A DNA stretch of 64,000 bases from Paramesorhizobium salinisoli (GCF_003335045.1 NZ_QOZG01000002.1:620001-684000); one strand, 5' to 3'. Shown: positions 34,784 through 43,756, numbered from the stretch's first letter. Translations and numbers: made by a program. The notes: generated by a model from the letters alone, not told the origin.

Positions 34784-35940
34784 CACGCCTCCGATACTGA
34801 CTGCCGGGCCATGTTCGGCGCGAGTTCTCGATAGATTGCGGCCATCCGGCGCGCCTGGTTGTCAGGTGTAAGGTCGAGCGATCGCGTCCAGGCGCGTTCC
34901 CCCATCCGGCTGCGCAAATCCGCATCGCCGGCCAGCAAAGCGATCGCCTCCACAAGCTGATCCGGTTTGGCGGGATCAAAGAAGATCGCCGCTTCGTCCC
35001 ATAATTCGCGATAGACCGGTATGTCGGAGAGGATGAGCGCCGTCCGGGCTCTTGCTCCCTCCAGCGCCGCCAACCCGAACGGTTCGTAAAGCGAGGGCGA
35101 TACGAGGATGCCGGCGCGGCGGACCAGATCCAGAACCTCGCTATGCGGCAGGCTGCCGAGGCTCTGAGCATGTTGCAAGACGATTGTCTGGCCATTCGGA
35201 CCCCCGAGCGGTCCGGCCAGCTGGATAGGCCATGACGATTTTTCGGCGGCCGCATCGAGCACCGAGACATTCTTGCCGTCATCCCACCACCGACCGGCAG
35301 CGAAGACGAAAGGTTGCTTCTTACCATATGCGAAGGTGGCCGCACTTCCGTTGGGAACAACGGACATGCGGGGAAGCGGTCCATAGCAGTGCGTCAGGAC
35401 ATTGGCATGAGACCAGCTCGGCGCCACGATCGCGTCGGCACGCGCAAAGCCTTTCGCATTGCGGCTTCGATGCCAATGCCAATGGCGGGGCAACGGTCCT
35501 GTTCGCATCGTCTCCCACCAGGTGACCAGACAGGAATGCGATACCGTCACGACGGGAATATCACGCTTCAGACCGGCCGCCTGTGACGGCAGATTGAGGT
35601 GGAGGATGTCGATCCGATGGCTTTCAACCAGCTGTTCGAGTGTCGAAGGCAAGGTCTCAAGCGCGGCTTCGTCATCGGTCATCCAGTCGAGCGGTTGGTC
35701 CAGCCAGATCAGTTCTCCGATCCGTTCGGCCTCATGCCTCTGCTCGGGGCCGGGCTGCGGCCCCAATCCGGCGAACAGGGTGGAGATGCCGAATTCCCTT
35801 AATGCCTCTGCGCAATCCATGGCGTAGCGCCAAACGCCCCCCACCGCGTCCACAGTCATCAGAACACGCAACTCTGCGGGCCTGCGGGTATGAGCCGCGC
35901 TGTGCCGTGACTTCCCGTCATGGAGGGCAGACAGGCTCAT
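34783..35940 (-). CDS. GT4 family glycosyltransferase
   Basis: Retaining GT-B glycosyltransferase of 385 residues in the GT4 group. The donor-binding motif is SPSLYEPFGLAALEGARART (the E-x7-E pattern), and an N-terminal domain has MTVDAVGGVWRYAMDCAEAL. It is unlike the three CgeB-type enzymes that follow it. Both ends overlap adjacent genes by a few bases. Confidence 0.88.
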   Translation of the reverse strand: MSLSALHDGKSRHSAAHTRRPAELRVLMTVDAVGGVWRYAMDCAEALREFGISTLFAGLGPQPGPEQRHEAERIGELIWLDQPLDWMTDDEAALETLPSTLEQLVESHRIDILHLNLPSQAAGLKRDIPVVTVSHSCLVTWWETMRTGPLPRHWHWHRSRNAKGFARADAIVAPSWSHANVLTHCYGPLPRMSVVPNGSAATFAYGKKQPFVFAAGRWWDDGKNVSVLDAAAEKSSWPIQLAGPLGGPNGQTIVLQHAQSLGSLPHSEVLDLVRRAGILVSPSLYEPFGLAALEGARARTALILSDIPVYRELWDEAAIFFDPAKPDQLVEAIALLAGDADLRSRMGERAWTRSLDLTPDNQARRMAAIYRELAPNMARQSVSEA

Positions 35941-37037
35941 GCTGAAATCCTCTCCCGGCCCGAAAGGGGCGCATCCAATCCCCTGTTGCTGCGCAGCCAG
36001 GCGGCGAGATCGCGCAGGCCATCACGCCAGGCGATAGTTGCCTTCCACTCCAGCTGGCGCTGAAGCGATCGCGTATCCGCTACGAAATATGCCTGGTCCG
36101 CAGGCCGCCAGTCCGCGTGTTCGATGACGCATTCACGCCGGGTGATCTGAGCGATCTCGCCGAGAACATGCCTGAGGCTGACGGCATTGGCGGGGCCGCC
36201 ACCCAGGTTGAACGCCTGCCCCCTTACGCTGTCGATCGACCGCAGCAACGTCCGATAGGCGGCAACTGCGTCCCTGACATGGAGAATGTCGCGCACCTGC
36301 TTGCCATCGCCATAGATGGTGATCGGCTGGTTTTCCAATGCGCGAATGAGGAAATGCGCTACCCAACCCTGATCCTCATTGCCGAACTGCCGGGGACCGT
36401 AGACGCAGCTCATTCGCAGCACCGCCGTGGGGATATCGAATGATTTGGCGTAATCGAGCACGTACTGGTCTGCCGCTCCCTTGGAACAGCCGTAAGGGGT
36501 GCAAAAATCAAGGCCGCGATCCTCGCCGATCCCATGATGATAGATATCGGGCGCGGCGGGGACGTATCTATCTTCGCGCTCGATAAGCTTGAGATCGTCG
36601 AGCGCGCCATAGACCTTGTTGGTGCTGGCGAAGATGACGGGCGTCGGGTGTTTCGACCGACGCGCCGCCTGCAGCACGTTGAGCGTGCCGCGCGCATTGA
36701 CATCGAAATCGAGGAAAGGTTCCGACAGACTTGTCGTCACAGCGGTCTGGCCGGCAAGATGAAACACCGCCTTCGCATCGGCGAATGCCGGCTCTATGGC
36801 CTGGAGGTCCCTGATGTCGGCGATCAGGGTATGGACGCGCGGGCCGTGGTTCTCCTTCAGCCAACTCAGATTCTGATCGACGCCGGGCCGTGAAAGATTG
36901 TCGAGGATCACCACCTCCTCGCCGCTTGCCAGCAGGCTATCGGCCAGATTGGAGCCTATGAACCCGCTGCCCCCCGTGATCACGACAGGCTCGGCCTTGC
37001 CGGCCAAAGAGGGGGCGGCCAGATCGCGGTCGCTCAT
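35937..37037 (-). CDS. NAD-dependent nucleotide-sugar epimerase/dehydratase
   Basis: Extended SDR of 366 residues. The NAD motif is ITGGSGFIGSNLADSL, and the catalytic Tyr/Lys neighbourhood is CTPYGCSKGAADQYV. STNKVYG and RMSCVYGPRQFG resemble CDP-paratose/tyvelose 2-epimerases and related enzymes. It probably remodels a nucleotide sugar for this glycan; the precise reaction is unknown. ATG 37037 overlaps the upstream stop; a longer frame to 37112 is ignored because it runs into the upstream gene. Confidence 0.86.
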   Translation of the reverse strand: MSDRDLAAPSLAGKAEPVVITGGSGFIGSNLADSLLASGEEVVILDNLSRPGVDQNLSWLKENHGPRVHTLIADIRDLQAIEPAFADAKAVFHLAGQTAVTTSLSEPFLDFDVNARGTLNVLQAARRSKHPTPVIFASTNKVYGALDDLKLIEREDRYVPAAPDIYHHGIGEDRGLDFCTPYGCSKGAADQYVLDYAKSFDIPTAVLRMSCVYGPRQFGNEDQGWVAHFLIRALENQPITIYGDGKQVRDILHVRDAVAAYRTLLRSIDSVRGQAFNLGGGPANAVSLRHVLGEIAQITRRECVIEHADWRPADQAYFVADTRSLQRQLEWKATIAWRDGLRDLAAWLRSNRGLDAPLSGRERISA

Positions 37038-38143
37038 GTCACCAATCCCCGTACCTCTAGGTTGCGCCGCATTTCGGCTCCCTTGTCGACCGCACGGGTA
37101 TGGCGAACCCATTCCGCGAACTCGCTGAGCGAATTCTCCAGGTGAAGCTGCGGCTGGAAACCAAGGAGTTCGCCGGCCTTTGCGATATCGGCAAAGCAGT
37201 GCCTGATATCGCCGGAGCGGGCGGTCTGGAGAATTTCGGGCTCGATCTCGGGCACGCCCATGACTTCCGCCAGAAGCCGCGCGACGGCAGAAATGGTGTA
37301 GGAACGACCGCTGCCGATATTAATCACGTGGCCATTGGCCTGTGGCTGCTCCAGCGCCAGGCGGAATGCACGGGCTACATCCCTTACATGGACGAAATCA
37401 CGCCGCTGTTCGCCATCCTCGAAGATCATCGGGCTTTGTCCGTTCGCCAGGCGCGCCGAGAAATTGGCGAGAACGCCGGTATAGGGATTGGACAGGGCCT
37501 GGCCCGGCCCGAAGACATTGAACAGACGGAGGGCTACGGCCTGGCGGGCATAGGCCTGGGCAAAGATGAGGACCGACTTCTCCTGGCAATATTTGGTAAG
37601 CGCATAGATAGAGGCGATATCGACCGGCTTTTGCTCATCGGTGTGGACCGGGGTCAGCGGTTGTCCGTCTGCGCCCGTCGGGTCCCAGCGTTCCGGTCCG
37701 ATAGCCCTCGCCTCGCGACGGACAGCTCTTTGCAGTTCGCCCTGTTCATTGCGGTACAGGCCCTCGCCATAGACGCTCATCGAAGAGGCGACGACGATGC
37801 GCTCCACGGGAAGCTCGATCAGTTCCTCAAGCAGTACCGCGGTGCCGAGATCGTTGGCTGAGACATAGCGGGCGATCTCATACATGGACTGGCCAACGCC
37901 TACCTCGGCGGCGAGATGCACCACCTGGTCGATTCCGTTAAGGGCGCTGCGCAAGGCATCGCGGTCGCGGATATCGGCGAAGACATAGTCGACGCGGCTA
38001 TCGCGCGTGGCTGCTTCCTCCCCGTGGACCTGTTCGACCAGGCCATCCAGGACGCGGACGTCATAGCCGTTTTCCAGAAGTTCGTCGGTGAGATGGCGGC
38101 CAATGAAACCGCATCCTCCGGTGATCAATATCTTCTTGTTCAC
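37034..38143 (-). CDS. NAD-dependent nucleotide-sugar epimerase/dehydratase
   Basis: First gene of the glycan operon: an extended SDR of 369 residues with ITGGCGFIGRHLTDELL, VVASSMSVYGEGLY and YALTKYCQEKSVL as the NAD and active-site motifs. An unusual internal stretch (about residues 125-165) holds several Arg/Glu residues. The start is GTG 38143 with GAGGAG five bases upstream. An EcfG-like box (TGTT variant) lies 45 bases upstream. The reaction is probably a 4-epimerisation or dehydration of a nucleotide sugar. Confidence 0.86.
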   Translation of the reverse strand: MNKKILITGGCGFIGRHLTDELLENGYDVRVLDGLVEQVHGEEAATRDSRVDYVFADIRDRDALRSALNGIDQVVHLAAEVGVGQSMYEIARYVSANDLGTAVLLEELIELPVERIVVASSMSVYGEGLYRNEQGELQRAVRREARAIGPERWDPTGADGQPLTPVHTDEQKPVDIASIYALTKYCQEKSVLIFAQAYARQAVALRLFNVFGPGQALSNPYTGVLANFSARLANGQSPMIFEDGEQRRDFVHVRDVARAFRLALEQPQANGHVINIGSGRSYTISAVARLLAEVMGVPEIEPEILQTARSGDIRHCFADIAKAGELLGFQPQLHLENSLSEFAEWVRHTRAVDKGAEMRRNLEVRGLVT

Positions 38144-38187
38144 GCCGGCTCCTCATATGGAATTGAAATCAGTAATCTTTCCCATCG

Positions 38188-38212
38188 AACAGCAACGGCA
38201 GACGTTTGTTCC
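38188..38212 (-). promoter_or_regulatory. EcfG-like promoter (TGTT variant) for glycan operon
   Basis: GGAAC (38212-38208), 16 bases, TGTT (38191-38188) on the minus strand, 45 bases before GTG 38143. Confidence 0.55.
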
Positions 38213-38291
38213 CGAAGTTGATGAACAAGATGATGGCGTTGGGTAAGGATGTGCACGACAGGGAAGCCGGCGGAGGGAAGTCGGAACCAAA

Positions 38292-38316
38292 GGAACATTT
38301 TACGCGGTTATTGGTT
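38292..38316 (+). promoter_or_regulatory. EcfG-like promoter (GGTT variant)
   Basis: GGAAC (38292-38296), 16 bases, GGTT (38313-38316), 78 bases before ATG 38394. Confidence 0.55.
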
Positions 38317-38393
38317 TCCCCGGGTCCGAATTTTCCGCTTCATGCACCTGGCATCGGATGTATTTTCGTCAGGAAAAATCCCGGGAGAGACCG

Positions 38394-38600
38394 ATGAGCG
38401 AAGCCAAAACCACCACCGATCATGACACCATCCGCCAATGGGCCGAGGCGAGAGACGGCCATCCCGCACGCGTCAAGACATCCGGGCCGGGCGGAATATT
38501 GAGGATCGATTTCGGCGAGCCGGAGGAAGGCCTGGAGAAAATTTCGTGGGATGAGTTCTTCGCAATTTTCGACGAGAACGATCTGGCGTTTCTCTATTAG
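38394..38600 (+). CDS. Small protein, unknown (68 aa)
   Basis: Acidic protein beginning MSEAKTTTDHDTIRQWAEAR and ending DENDLAFLY. The arrangement TIRQWAEARDGHPA...ISWDEFFAIFDENDL is one I recall from small rhizobial stress proteins, though I can name no family. GGGAGAG lies just upstream of ATG 38394. A long perfect hairpin follows the stop. Confidence 0.75.
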   Translation: MSEAKTTTDHDTIRQWAEARDGHPARVKTSGPGGILRIDFGEPEEGLEKISWDEFFAIFDENDLAFLY

Positions 38601-38658
38601 GACACCGCGGCGGGCGGAGGGAAAAGCCGGTTCAACAAATTCATCGAGCGGGAATCCA

Positions 38659-38691
38659 AGGAATGATCGTGGGGCTTCCACGATCATTCCT
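38659..38691. terminator. Perfect hairpin between convergent genes
   Basis: A 14-bp perfect stem (38659-38672 with 38678-38691, arms GGAATGATCGTGG and complement) around a five-base loop, between the 68-residue gene and the TIGR02588-type gene. Confidence 0.75.
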
Positions 38692-38705
38692 GACATCAAT
38701 CGACG

Positions 38706-39137
38706 TCAAGGATTATCATATCCCACGACCATGAGGCGCAGATGAGCCGTGTCCGGGTCGGCGCTAAAGAATAGGACACCGTCCCGCATCGAGTTCCGCG
38801 GCACATAATCGAACTCGATCTCGGAGGTCTCCACAACTGCTCCGTTCCTCTCCAGTGTCCCGCGCAGGTGCACCCCGGCAGCTGTTTCCGTTCCGCGATT
38901 CGTAATCGCAACGGGTATCCGGAATGTGCCGTCGGTGCGTTTGGTTTTTCCGATGTCATAGGTGAATCGCGGCGGTTCGGATGGGGCGAAAATCGCGTCG
39001 TAAAGAAGAAATCCGAGCAATCCTGAGATGATCAGCATGGAAATCGCGCCGACGATCCATTCGACTGGATGGGCCGCTCCTTCCTTCACTGCCGCATTCG
39101 GCATCTTCGCTTTGGGCTGCTCGGTTTTTCCGGCCAT
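38706..39137 (-). CDS. TIGR02588 family protein
   Basis: Protein of 143 residues that matches the TIGR02588 family as I remember it. It has a short cytosolic start, one membrane span (IVGAISMLIISGLLGFLLYD) and a beta-rich extracytoplasmic domain (RIPVAITNRGTETAAGVHLR). The family is known only as the partner of TIGR02587, and here too it directly follows that gene (21 bases). GGAGC lies seven bases before ATG 39137. Function unknown. Confidence 0.82.
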   Translation of the reverse strand: MAGKTEQPKAKMPNAAVKEGAAHPVEWIVGAISMLIISGLLGFLLYDAIFAPSEPPRFTYDIGKTKRTDGTFRIPVAITNRGTETAAGVHLRGTLERNGAVVETSEIEFDYVPRNSMRDGVLFFSADPDTAHLRLMVVGYDNP

Positions 39138-39157
39138 GGTCTGCTCCTTCGTTGTCC

Positions 39158-40030
39158 TCAAAGTATCAGCCGTGCGGCCGCCGCACCGACGGCTGAAGGA
39201 AACGCCAGGACGATCATGGTCATGACAATCTGTTCGGGCGGAAGTTCATCAAGGCGGCCGAATACCCAGAGAACAAAGAGGCTGATGCAGCAGGCGACCA
39301 CATATCCGGGCAGCGTAAAGCGGACGAGCGCGCTCCACCACGGTGTAGCCGGCGAGAGCTCCGTGCCGCCATGGAACCCAAGGGCGAATACGAAGCCATG
39401 CATGGTCAAAAGCGAAAGCAGGACCAGCGCGATCCCGTGCCACGGCGTCATCTGATAGGATATCAGAACGGTTTCCTCGGTCGGTGCGATGTTGAAGCCC
39501 AGGAATAGCGCCCCCACCCCCATCAAAAACATTTCTCCCGCATAGGTATCTTGCTGCTCCTGAATGGGTTCATCCGAAGCCGCCACGAACTGGCCCCGCG
39601 CCAGTAGCGCGCCTATGCTTGCCGGAATCATCTGCAAGGATAGCTTGCCGACGATTTCCTCAGCCGACATGCCGAACCGGATGACGCCGAACAGAACCAG
39701 CGCGGTTATGCTCGTAAACACGCCGATACCGAGCGCGAAAGCGGCATCGAGGATGACATCGCGCCAACTTGCCGTGTGCCTGAAACCAATGCGATGCGAA
39801 AGACCGATGAGCAGCGGGATCGCGACAGCAATCAACGCCGACAAGCGCAGCGGATCGGCATAGAAGCCGAGCCACCACATTTCCATGGTCATCAGCATCG
39901 GTAGCGAAAATATTAATGCTCCCCCCACCGCCCGCCCGCCGTCCCTCAGCAATTTTCCGGCTGAGGCCCGCATTTGCGTCCCGCCGGAAGGCGGACTGGA
40001 TGCACGCTTCGGCCTGTTATTGCTGCTCAT
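39158..40030 (-). CDS. TIGR02587 family seven-span membrane protein
   Basis: Integral membrane protein of 290 residues with about seven hydrophobic spans, matching the uncharacterised TIGR02587 family. Spans include GGALIFSLPMLMTMEMWWLG and an acidic loop between spans (DEPIQEQQDTYAGEMFLMG). It lies 34 bases after the Pro-rich exported protein and 21 bases before the TIGR02588 gene, so three genes share the EcfG promoter at 40465-40489. Function unknown; the pair may act as a membrane sensor or transporter (speculation). Confidence 0.82.
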   Translation of the reverse strand: MSSNNRPKRASSPPSGGTQMRASAGKLLRDGGRAVGGALIFSLPMLMTMEMWWLGFYADPLRLSALIAVAIPLLIGLSHRIGFRHTASWRDVILDAAFALGIGVFTSITALVLFGVIRFGMSAEEIVGKLSLQMIPASIGALLARGQFVAASDEPIQEQQDTYAGEMFLMGVGALFLGFNIAPTEETVLISYQMTPWHGIALVLLSLLTMHGFVFALGFHGGTELSPATPWWSALVRFTLPGYVVACCISLFVLWVFGRLDELPPEQIVMTMIVLAFPSAVGAAAARLIL

Positions 40031-40064
40031 TGCTGTGACCCACCCCGGCCCTTGTCCTGCCCGC

Positions 40065-40400
40065 TCATTTCGCCGGCTGGCCCGGGATGGCGCCGGGTGG
40101 GATGATGGGTGTCTTGCCGGTATCGGGCGGCGGTAGGTCCGTTTGGCTGTCGCCAGTCGGCGGCGGCTTCAACACGCCTTTGCAGCGCTCGAGCCGCTTG
40201 GCCATGCTCTCCTGCGTTTCAGGCTTCGTGTTGCCTTGTCCGGCCTGGGGATCGGCGCGGCAATCCTGCGGGACTTGCCCGCTCTCATTCGGATTTGGCT
40301 GATCTGGATCGCTGGTTTTGTTCTCCGCAGCCATGGCGGACAGAGATGTGCTCCCCAGCAACAACAGACCGAGCAGAAGCACGCATATTCGCTTTGACAT
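40065..40400 (-). CDS. Exported Pro-rich protein with two cysteines, unknown (111 aa)
   Basis: Signal peptide MSKRICVLLLGLLLLGSTSL with cleavage near AMAA, then an acidic Asn/Pro/Gln-rich mature region with two cysteines (QDCRADP and ERCKGVL) that may form a disulphide, and a Pro-rich tail (LPPPDTGKTPIIPPGAIPG). ATG 40400 has GAGG seven bases upstream and an exact EcfG box 65 bases upstream. First gene of an operon with TIGR02587/TIGR02588. Confidence 0.75.
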   Translation of the reverse strand: MSKRICVLLLGLLLLGSTSLSAMAAENKTSDPDQPNPNESGQVPQDCRADPQAGQGNTKPETQESMAKRLERCKGVLKPPPTGDSQTDLPPPDTGKTPIIPPGAIPGQPAK

Positions 40401-40464
40401 GAGTGGCCTCACTTTCGCCGCAGCCGCACCAGGAAAGCGTTTCCGGCTGCAATTCCATGGATAT

Positions 40465-40489
40465 AACGCCCGAACACTGTCTCCGTTCC
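40465..40489 (-). promoter_or_regulatory. EcfG-type promoter (exact)
   Basis: GGAAC (40489-40485), 16 bases, CGTT (40468-40465) on the minus strand, 65 bases before ATG 40400. Head of the TIGR02587/TIGR02588 operon. Confidence 0.82.
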
Positions 40490-40511
40490 TCCCGCTGGAA
40501 ACGCAGCCGCG

Positions 40512-40536
40512 GGAACATGTCTCGCTCTGCATTGTT
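40512..40536 (+). promoter_or_regulatory. EcfG-like promoter (TGTT variant) for dehydrogenase pair
   Basis: GGAAC (40512-40516), 16 bases, TGTT (40533-40536), 39 bases before ATG 40575. Confidence 0.55.
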
Positions 40537-40574
40537 CGGTTGTTTCGGAACTGCGCAGAAAAGCGGATGGCGGC

Positions 40575-41594
40575 ATGACCCTGAACACCACACTCAACAG
40601 ACCCACGACGCCCGACTCGATTTCCCCGCCACAAACCATGAGCGCCGCCGTGATCACCGGACCGGGCATATTGCGCATCGAGGCGGCACCGCTGCCGGAG
40701 CCAAATGCAGGGCAGGTGCGTGTCAGGCTGGAAGGATGCGGGGTATGCGCCTCCAATCTGGTGCCCTGGGCCGGGCCAGAATGGATGCGCTTTCCGACCG
40801 AACCCGGCGGGCTCGGACATGAGGGCTGGGGGATCATCGATGCGGTCGGGTCGGATGTCCGGGAGATCGAGATCGGCGATCGTGTCGCAGCCTTGTTCTA
40901 CCACAGCTACGCCGAATACGACGTCGGCGATGCCGAAGCCGTGGTGAAGCTACCGCCCGAGATGGCCGATTTCCCTTTCCCCGGAGAACCGCTCGGCTGC
41001 GCGATGAATATCTTCCGCCGCAGCGAAATAGAGCCCGGCCAGACCGTGGCCATCGTCGGCGTCGGCTTCATCGGCGCGCTGCTTTGTCAACTGGCTACCC
41101 GCGCGGGCGCTCATGTCATCGCGATTTCACGAAGAAGATTCGCCCTGGATATGGCAAAGCGGATGGGCGCAGCGGAATTGATCGAGCTCGACGATCACCA
41201 TGCCATCATCGACAAGGTGAAATCGCTGACCGGTGGTGTTTTCTGCGACCGCGTCATCGAGGCGACGGGTAAGCAATGGCCGCTCGATCTAGCCGCCGAG
41301 ATCACCCGCGAACGGGGCAAGCTCATCATCGCCGGTTATCACCAGGATGGCCCACGGCAGGTCAATATGCAGTTGTGGAACTGGCGGGGCCTAGATGTCA
41401 TCAATGCGCATGAACGGGACCGCGCGGTTTATATCGAGGGCATGCGCGAAGCGGTCAGGGCGGTGGCTTCCGGAGCGCTCGATCCCATGCCGCTTTACAG
41501 CCATCGTTTTCCCTTGTCGCGCCTGGACGAGGCACTCAACGCAACGAGAGACCGACCCGACGGTTTCATGAAAGCACTGGTGATGATGCCATGA
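40575..41594 (+). CDS. Zinc-type alcohol/sugar dehydrogenase family protein (MDR)
   Basis: Medium-chain dehydrogenase of 339 residues. The zinc-site region reads GCGVCASNLVPW, then GGLGHEGWGII. The NAD(P) motif is VAIVGVGFIGALLC, and a C-terminal DRPDGFMKALV follows. Relatives oxidise polyols or sugar carbons. It overlaps the Gfo/Idh/MocA gene by four bases, and such pairs often accompany glycan clusters, so a sugar-modifying role linked to the operon at 30319-38143 is plausible but inferred. Confidence 0.86.
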   Translation: MTLNTTLNRPTTPDSISPPQTMSAAVITGPGILRIEAAPLPEPNAGQVRVRLEGCGVCASNLVPWAGPEWMRFPTEPGGLGHEGWGIIDAVGSDVREIEIGDRVAALFYHSYAEYDVGDAEAVVKLPPEMADFPFPGEPLGCAMNIFRRSEIEPGQTVAIVGVGFIGALLCQLATRAGAHVIAISRRRFALDMAKRMGAAELIELDDHHAIIDKVKSLTGGVFCDRVIEATGKQWPLDLAAEITRERGKLIIAGYHQDGPRQVNMQLWNWRGLDVINAHERDRAVYIEGMREAVRAVASGALDPMPLYSHRFPLSRLDEALNATRDRPDGFMKALVMMP

Positions 41595-42631
41595 CCATCC
41601 TTGCCCAGGCTGCCCCGCAGCCACGAACGTCCTCCGCTCCAGGTCTGAAGCGGCCCCGGCTCGGCTTTCTCGGCGTCGGATGGATCGGGCGTCAGCGCAT
41701 GGAGGCTGTAATGGAATCCGGCTACGCGGAAGCGGCTGGAATCGCCGATCCTTCGCCGGAAATGGCGGCTGCCGCCAGGGAAATCGCGCCCCGTGCAGAA
41801 GCGGCTGCATCGCTCGACGAATTGCTGGAGATGGATCTAGACGGGGTGGTGATCGCGACGCCGAGTGCGCTGCACGCTGCCCAGTCGATCACCGCCTTGA
41901 AACGTGGGGTGGCGGTGTTCTGTCAGAAGCCTCTCGGCCGAACGGCAACCGAGGTCGAAGAAGTCGTCAGGACTGCGCGGGAGGCTGACCGGCTGCTGGG
42001 GGTCGATCTCTCCTACCGCTTCACCGCCGCGATGCAATGTGTCCGCGACAGCATCCAGAGCGGCGAAATAGGGGCTGTCCATGCGGCGGAACTGGTTTTT
42101 CACAACGCCTATGGGCCTGACAAGCCATGGTTCTACGATCCGGATCTTTCCGGCGGGGGTTGCGTCATGGATCTGGGCATTCACCTGGTCGATCTTGCAC
42201 TCTGGACGTTGGATTTCCCTGCGGTTTCACAGGTTTCAGGCTCGCTTTTTTCGGAAGGCGAGCGGCTTTATGGCAATCCAGACCGGGTCGAGGATCATGC
42301 GGTGGCGACGCTCGAATTCGAAACAGGCGCGGTTGTGCGCATTGCCTGCTCATGGCGCCTTCATGCGGGATGCGATGCGGATATCTCGGCGACGTTCTAT
42401 GGACGGAACGGCGCCCTGGCGTTCTCGAATGTCAGTGGCTCCTTCTACGATTTCAAAGCGGAGCGTTTTACCGGCACAAGCAGACAGACGTTGATCAACC
42501 CTCCGGATGCCTGGGGAGGAATGGCGGCCGTCGATTGGGCAAGAAGGCTGGCAGCGGGATCGCGCTTCTCTCCCGTCGCAGAGCAGTATGTAGATGTCGC
42601 CACCGTTCTCGACCGCATTTATGCACGATAG
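41591..42631 (+). CDS. Gfo/Idh/MocA family oxidoreductase
   Basis: NAD(P)-dependent sugar oxidoreductase of 346 residues. The Rossmann motif is LGFLGVGWIGRQRMEAV near residue 27. The family lysine is in VFCQKPLGRTATEVEE, and the later GGGCVMDLGIHLVDLALW holds the conserved DxxxH active-site pattern. An N-terminal Pro-rich stretch of about 25 residues precedes the domain. It is coupled to the MDR dehydrogenase. It probably oxidises or reduces a sugar or nucleotide sugar. Confidence 0.88.
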   Translation: MTILAQAAPQPRTSSAPGLKRPRLGFLGVGWIGRQRMEAVMESGYAEAAGIADPSPEMAAAAREIAPRAEAAASLDELLEMDLDGVVIATPSALHAAQSITALKRGVAVFCQKPLGRTATEVEEVVRTAREADRLLGVDLSYRFTAAMQCVRDSIQSGEIGAVHAAELVFHNAYGPDKPWFYDPDLSGGGCVMDLGIHLVDLALWTLDFPAVSQVSGSLFSEGERLYGNPDRVEDHAVATLEFETGAVVRIACSWRLHAGCDADISATFYGRNGALAFSNVSGSFYDFKAERFTGTSRQTLINPPDAWGGMAAVDWARRLAAGSRFSPVAEQYVDVATVLDRIYAR

Positions 42632-42640
42632 AAATATCCA

Positions 42641-43723
42641 CTAAACCGGATCGTTTTCCAGGCGCTCCAGCCAGCGCAGCACCATCGCCTCCTCTTCATG
42701 GAGATCTTGCGGAATTTTGCGCATGCGGCGACGGATTTCTCCCAGCTCGGGGGATAGCCGGCCGTCGCTCCATGCGGCTATCACAGCGGGATGGATATAG
42801 CATTGACGGCAGACCGTCCTCGTGTTGCCGAGCTTCGCCGCGACCTGATCAATGATGCTGTTCATCACCCGGGCGTGCTCGCCTTTCGTCGCCGGCACCT
42901 CGGTCCCTGCGAAAAGCCCGGCCGCCCTCACTGTGCCGCCCCAGGTCCTGAAATGCTTCGAACTGAACGCAGGCCCTCCAGCCTCGCGGATATAATCATT
43001 CACATCCTGCGACGCCACGGAATGGCGCTGGCCGTCAGCATCGAGATATTGGAACAGCCGTTGATCCGGTAGATCCTGCAGCGCCCTTATCACCCTTGCG
43101 ATGCGGCGGTCGGTAATCTTGAGGTTCCACTCCTTTCCCGACTTGCCGCTGAACTGCAATCGAAGGGTCGAGCCTTCCAGTTCCACATGCTGCTCACGCA
43201 ATGTCGTCAGGCCGAAACTGTTGTTATCGCGTGCATAGGATGGATTGCCGATGCGGATCATGGCGCGATCGAGCAGCCACACGACCGCGGCAAGGATGCG
43301 CTCGCGCGGCACCCCATGCCGGCGCAGATCGCTGTCCACCTGCTGGCGTAGCTTCGGCAAAGCGCGGGCGAATGCCACGAGGTTCGAAAATTTCACCTCG
43401 TCGCGATATATAGTCCAGCGCGCGTGATAGCGATATTGCTTGCGCCCCCGCGCGTCGCGGCCCGTCGCCTGGATATGACCGTCCTCGTGAGGCGAAATCC
43501 AGACATCGGTCCAGGCAGGCGGGATGGCAAGGCTTCTTATGCGCGTCAGCGTCTCGCCGTCGTCCAGTCTGCTTCCGTCCGTCGCGACATACCAAAAGCC
43601 CTTTCCCACCCGCCGGCGCCGGATGCCCGGTTCCGTATCATTGCAATAGATGAGGGACGCGGCCCGCGCCGTCGCCTGTACGTCGACATAGTCGTTCTCG
43701 CTGTTTCCCGGCGCCTTGAGCAC
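42641..43723 (-). CDS. DNA topoisomerase IB (eukaryotic-like)
   Basis: Relaxes DNA supercoils through a 3'-phosphotyrosine intermediate. It has 360 residues from GTG 43723. The N-terminal domain has EPGIRRRRVGKGFWYV, and the catalytic core has FSGKSGKEWNLKITDRRIAR, FSSKHFRTWGGTV and the active Tyr in CRQCYIHPAVI. The frame runs upstream to 44041, but an exact EcfG promoter lies inside that extension at 43757-43781, and GGGAGG five bases before GTG 43723 marks the start. Bacterial topo IB is sporadic and often found in stress or repair loci. Confidence 0.88.
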   Translation of the reverse strand: MLKAPGNSENDYVDVQATARAASLIYCNDTEPGIRRRRVGKGFWYVATDGSRLDDGETLTRIRSLAIPPAWTDVWISPHEDGHIQATGRDARGRKQYRYHARWTIYRDEVKFSNLVAFARALPKLRQQVDSDLRRHGVPRERILAAVVWLLDRAMIRIGNPSYARDNNSFGLTTLREQHVELEGSTLRLQFSGKSGKEWNLKITDRRIARVIRALQDLPDQRLFQYLDADGQRHSVASQDVNDYIREAGGPAFSSKHFRTWGGTVRAAGLFAGTEVPATKGEHARVMNSIIDQVAAKLGNTRTVCRQCYIHPAVIAAWSDGRLSPELGEIRRRMRKIPQDLHEEEAMVLRWLERLENDPV

Positions 43724-43756
43724 GATGCCCTCCCGAAGCTGAAGTCTGCCGGAGGA

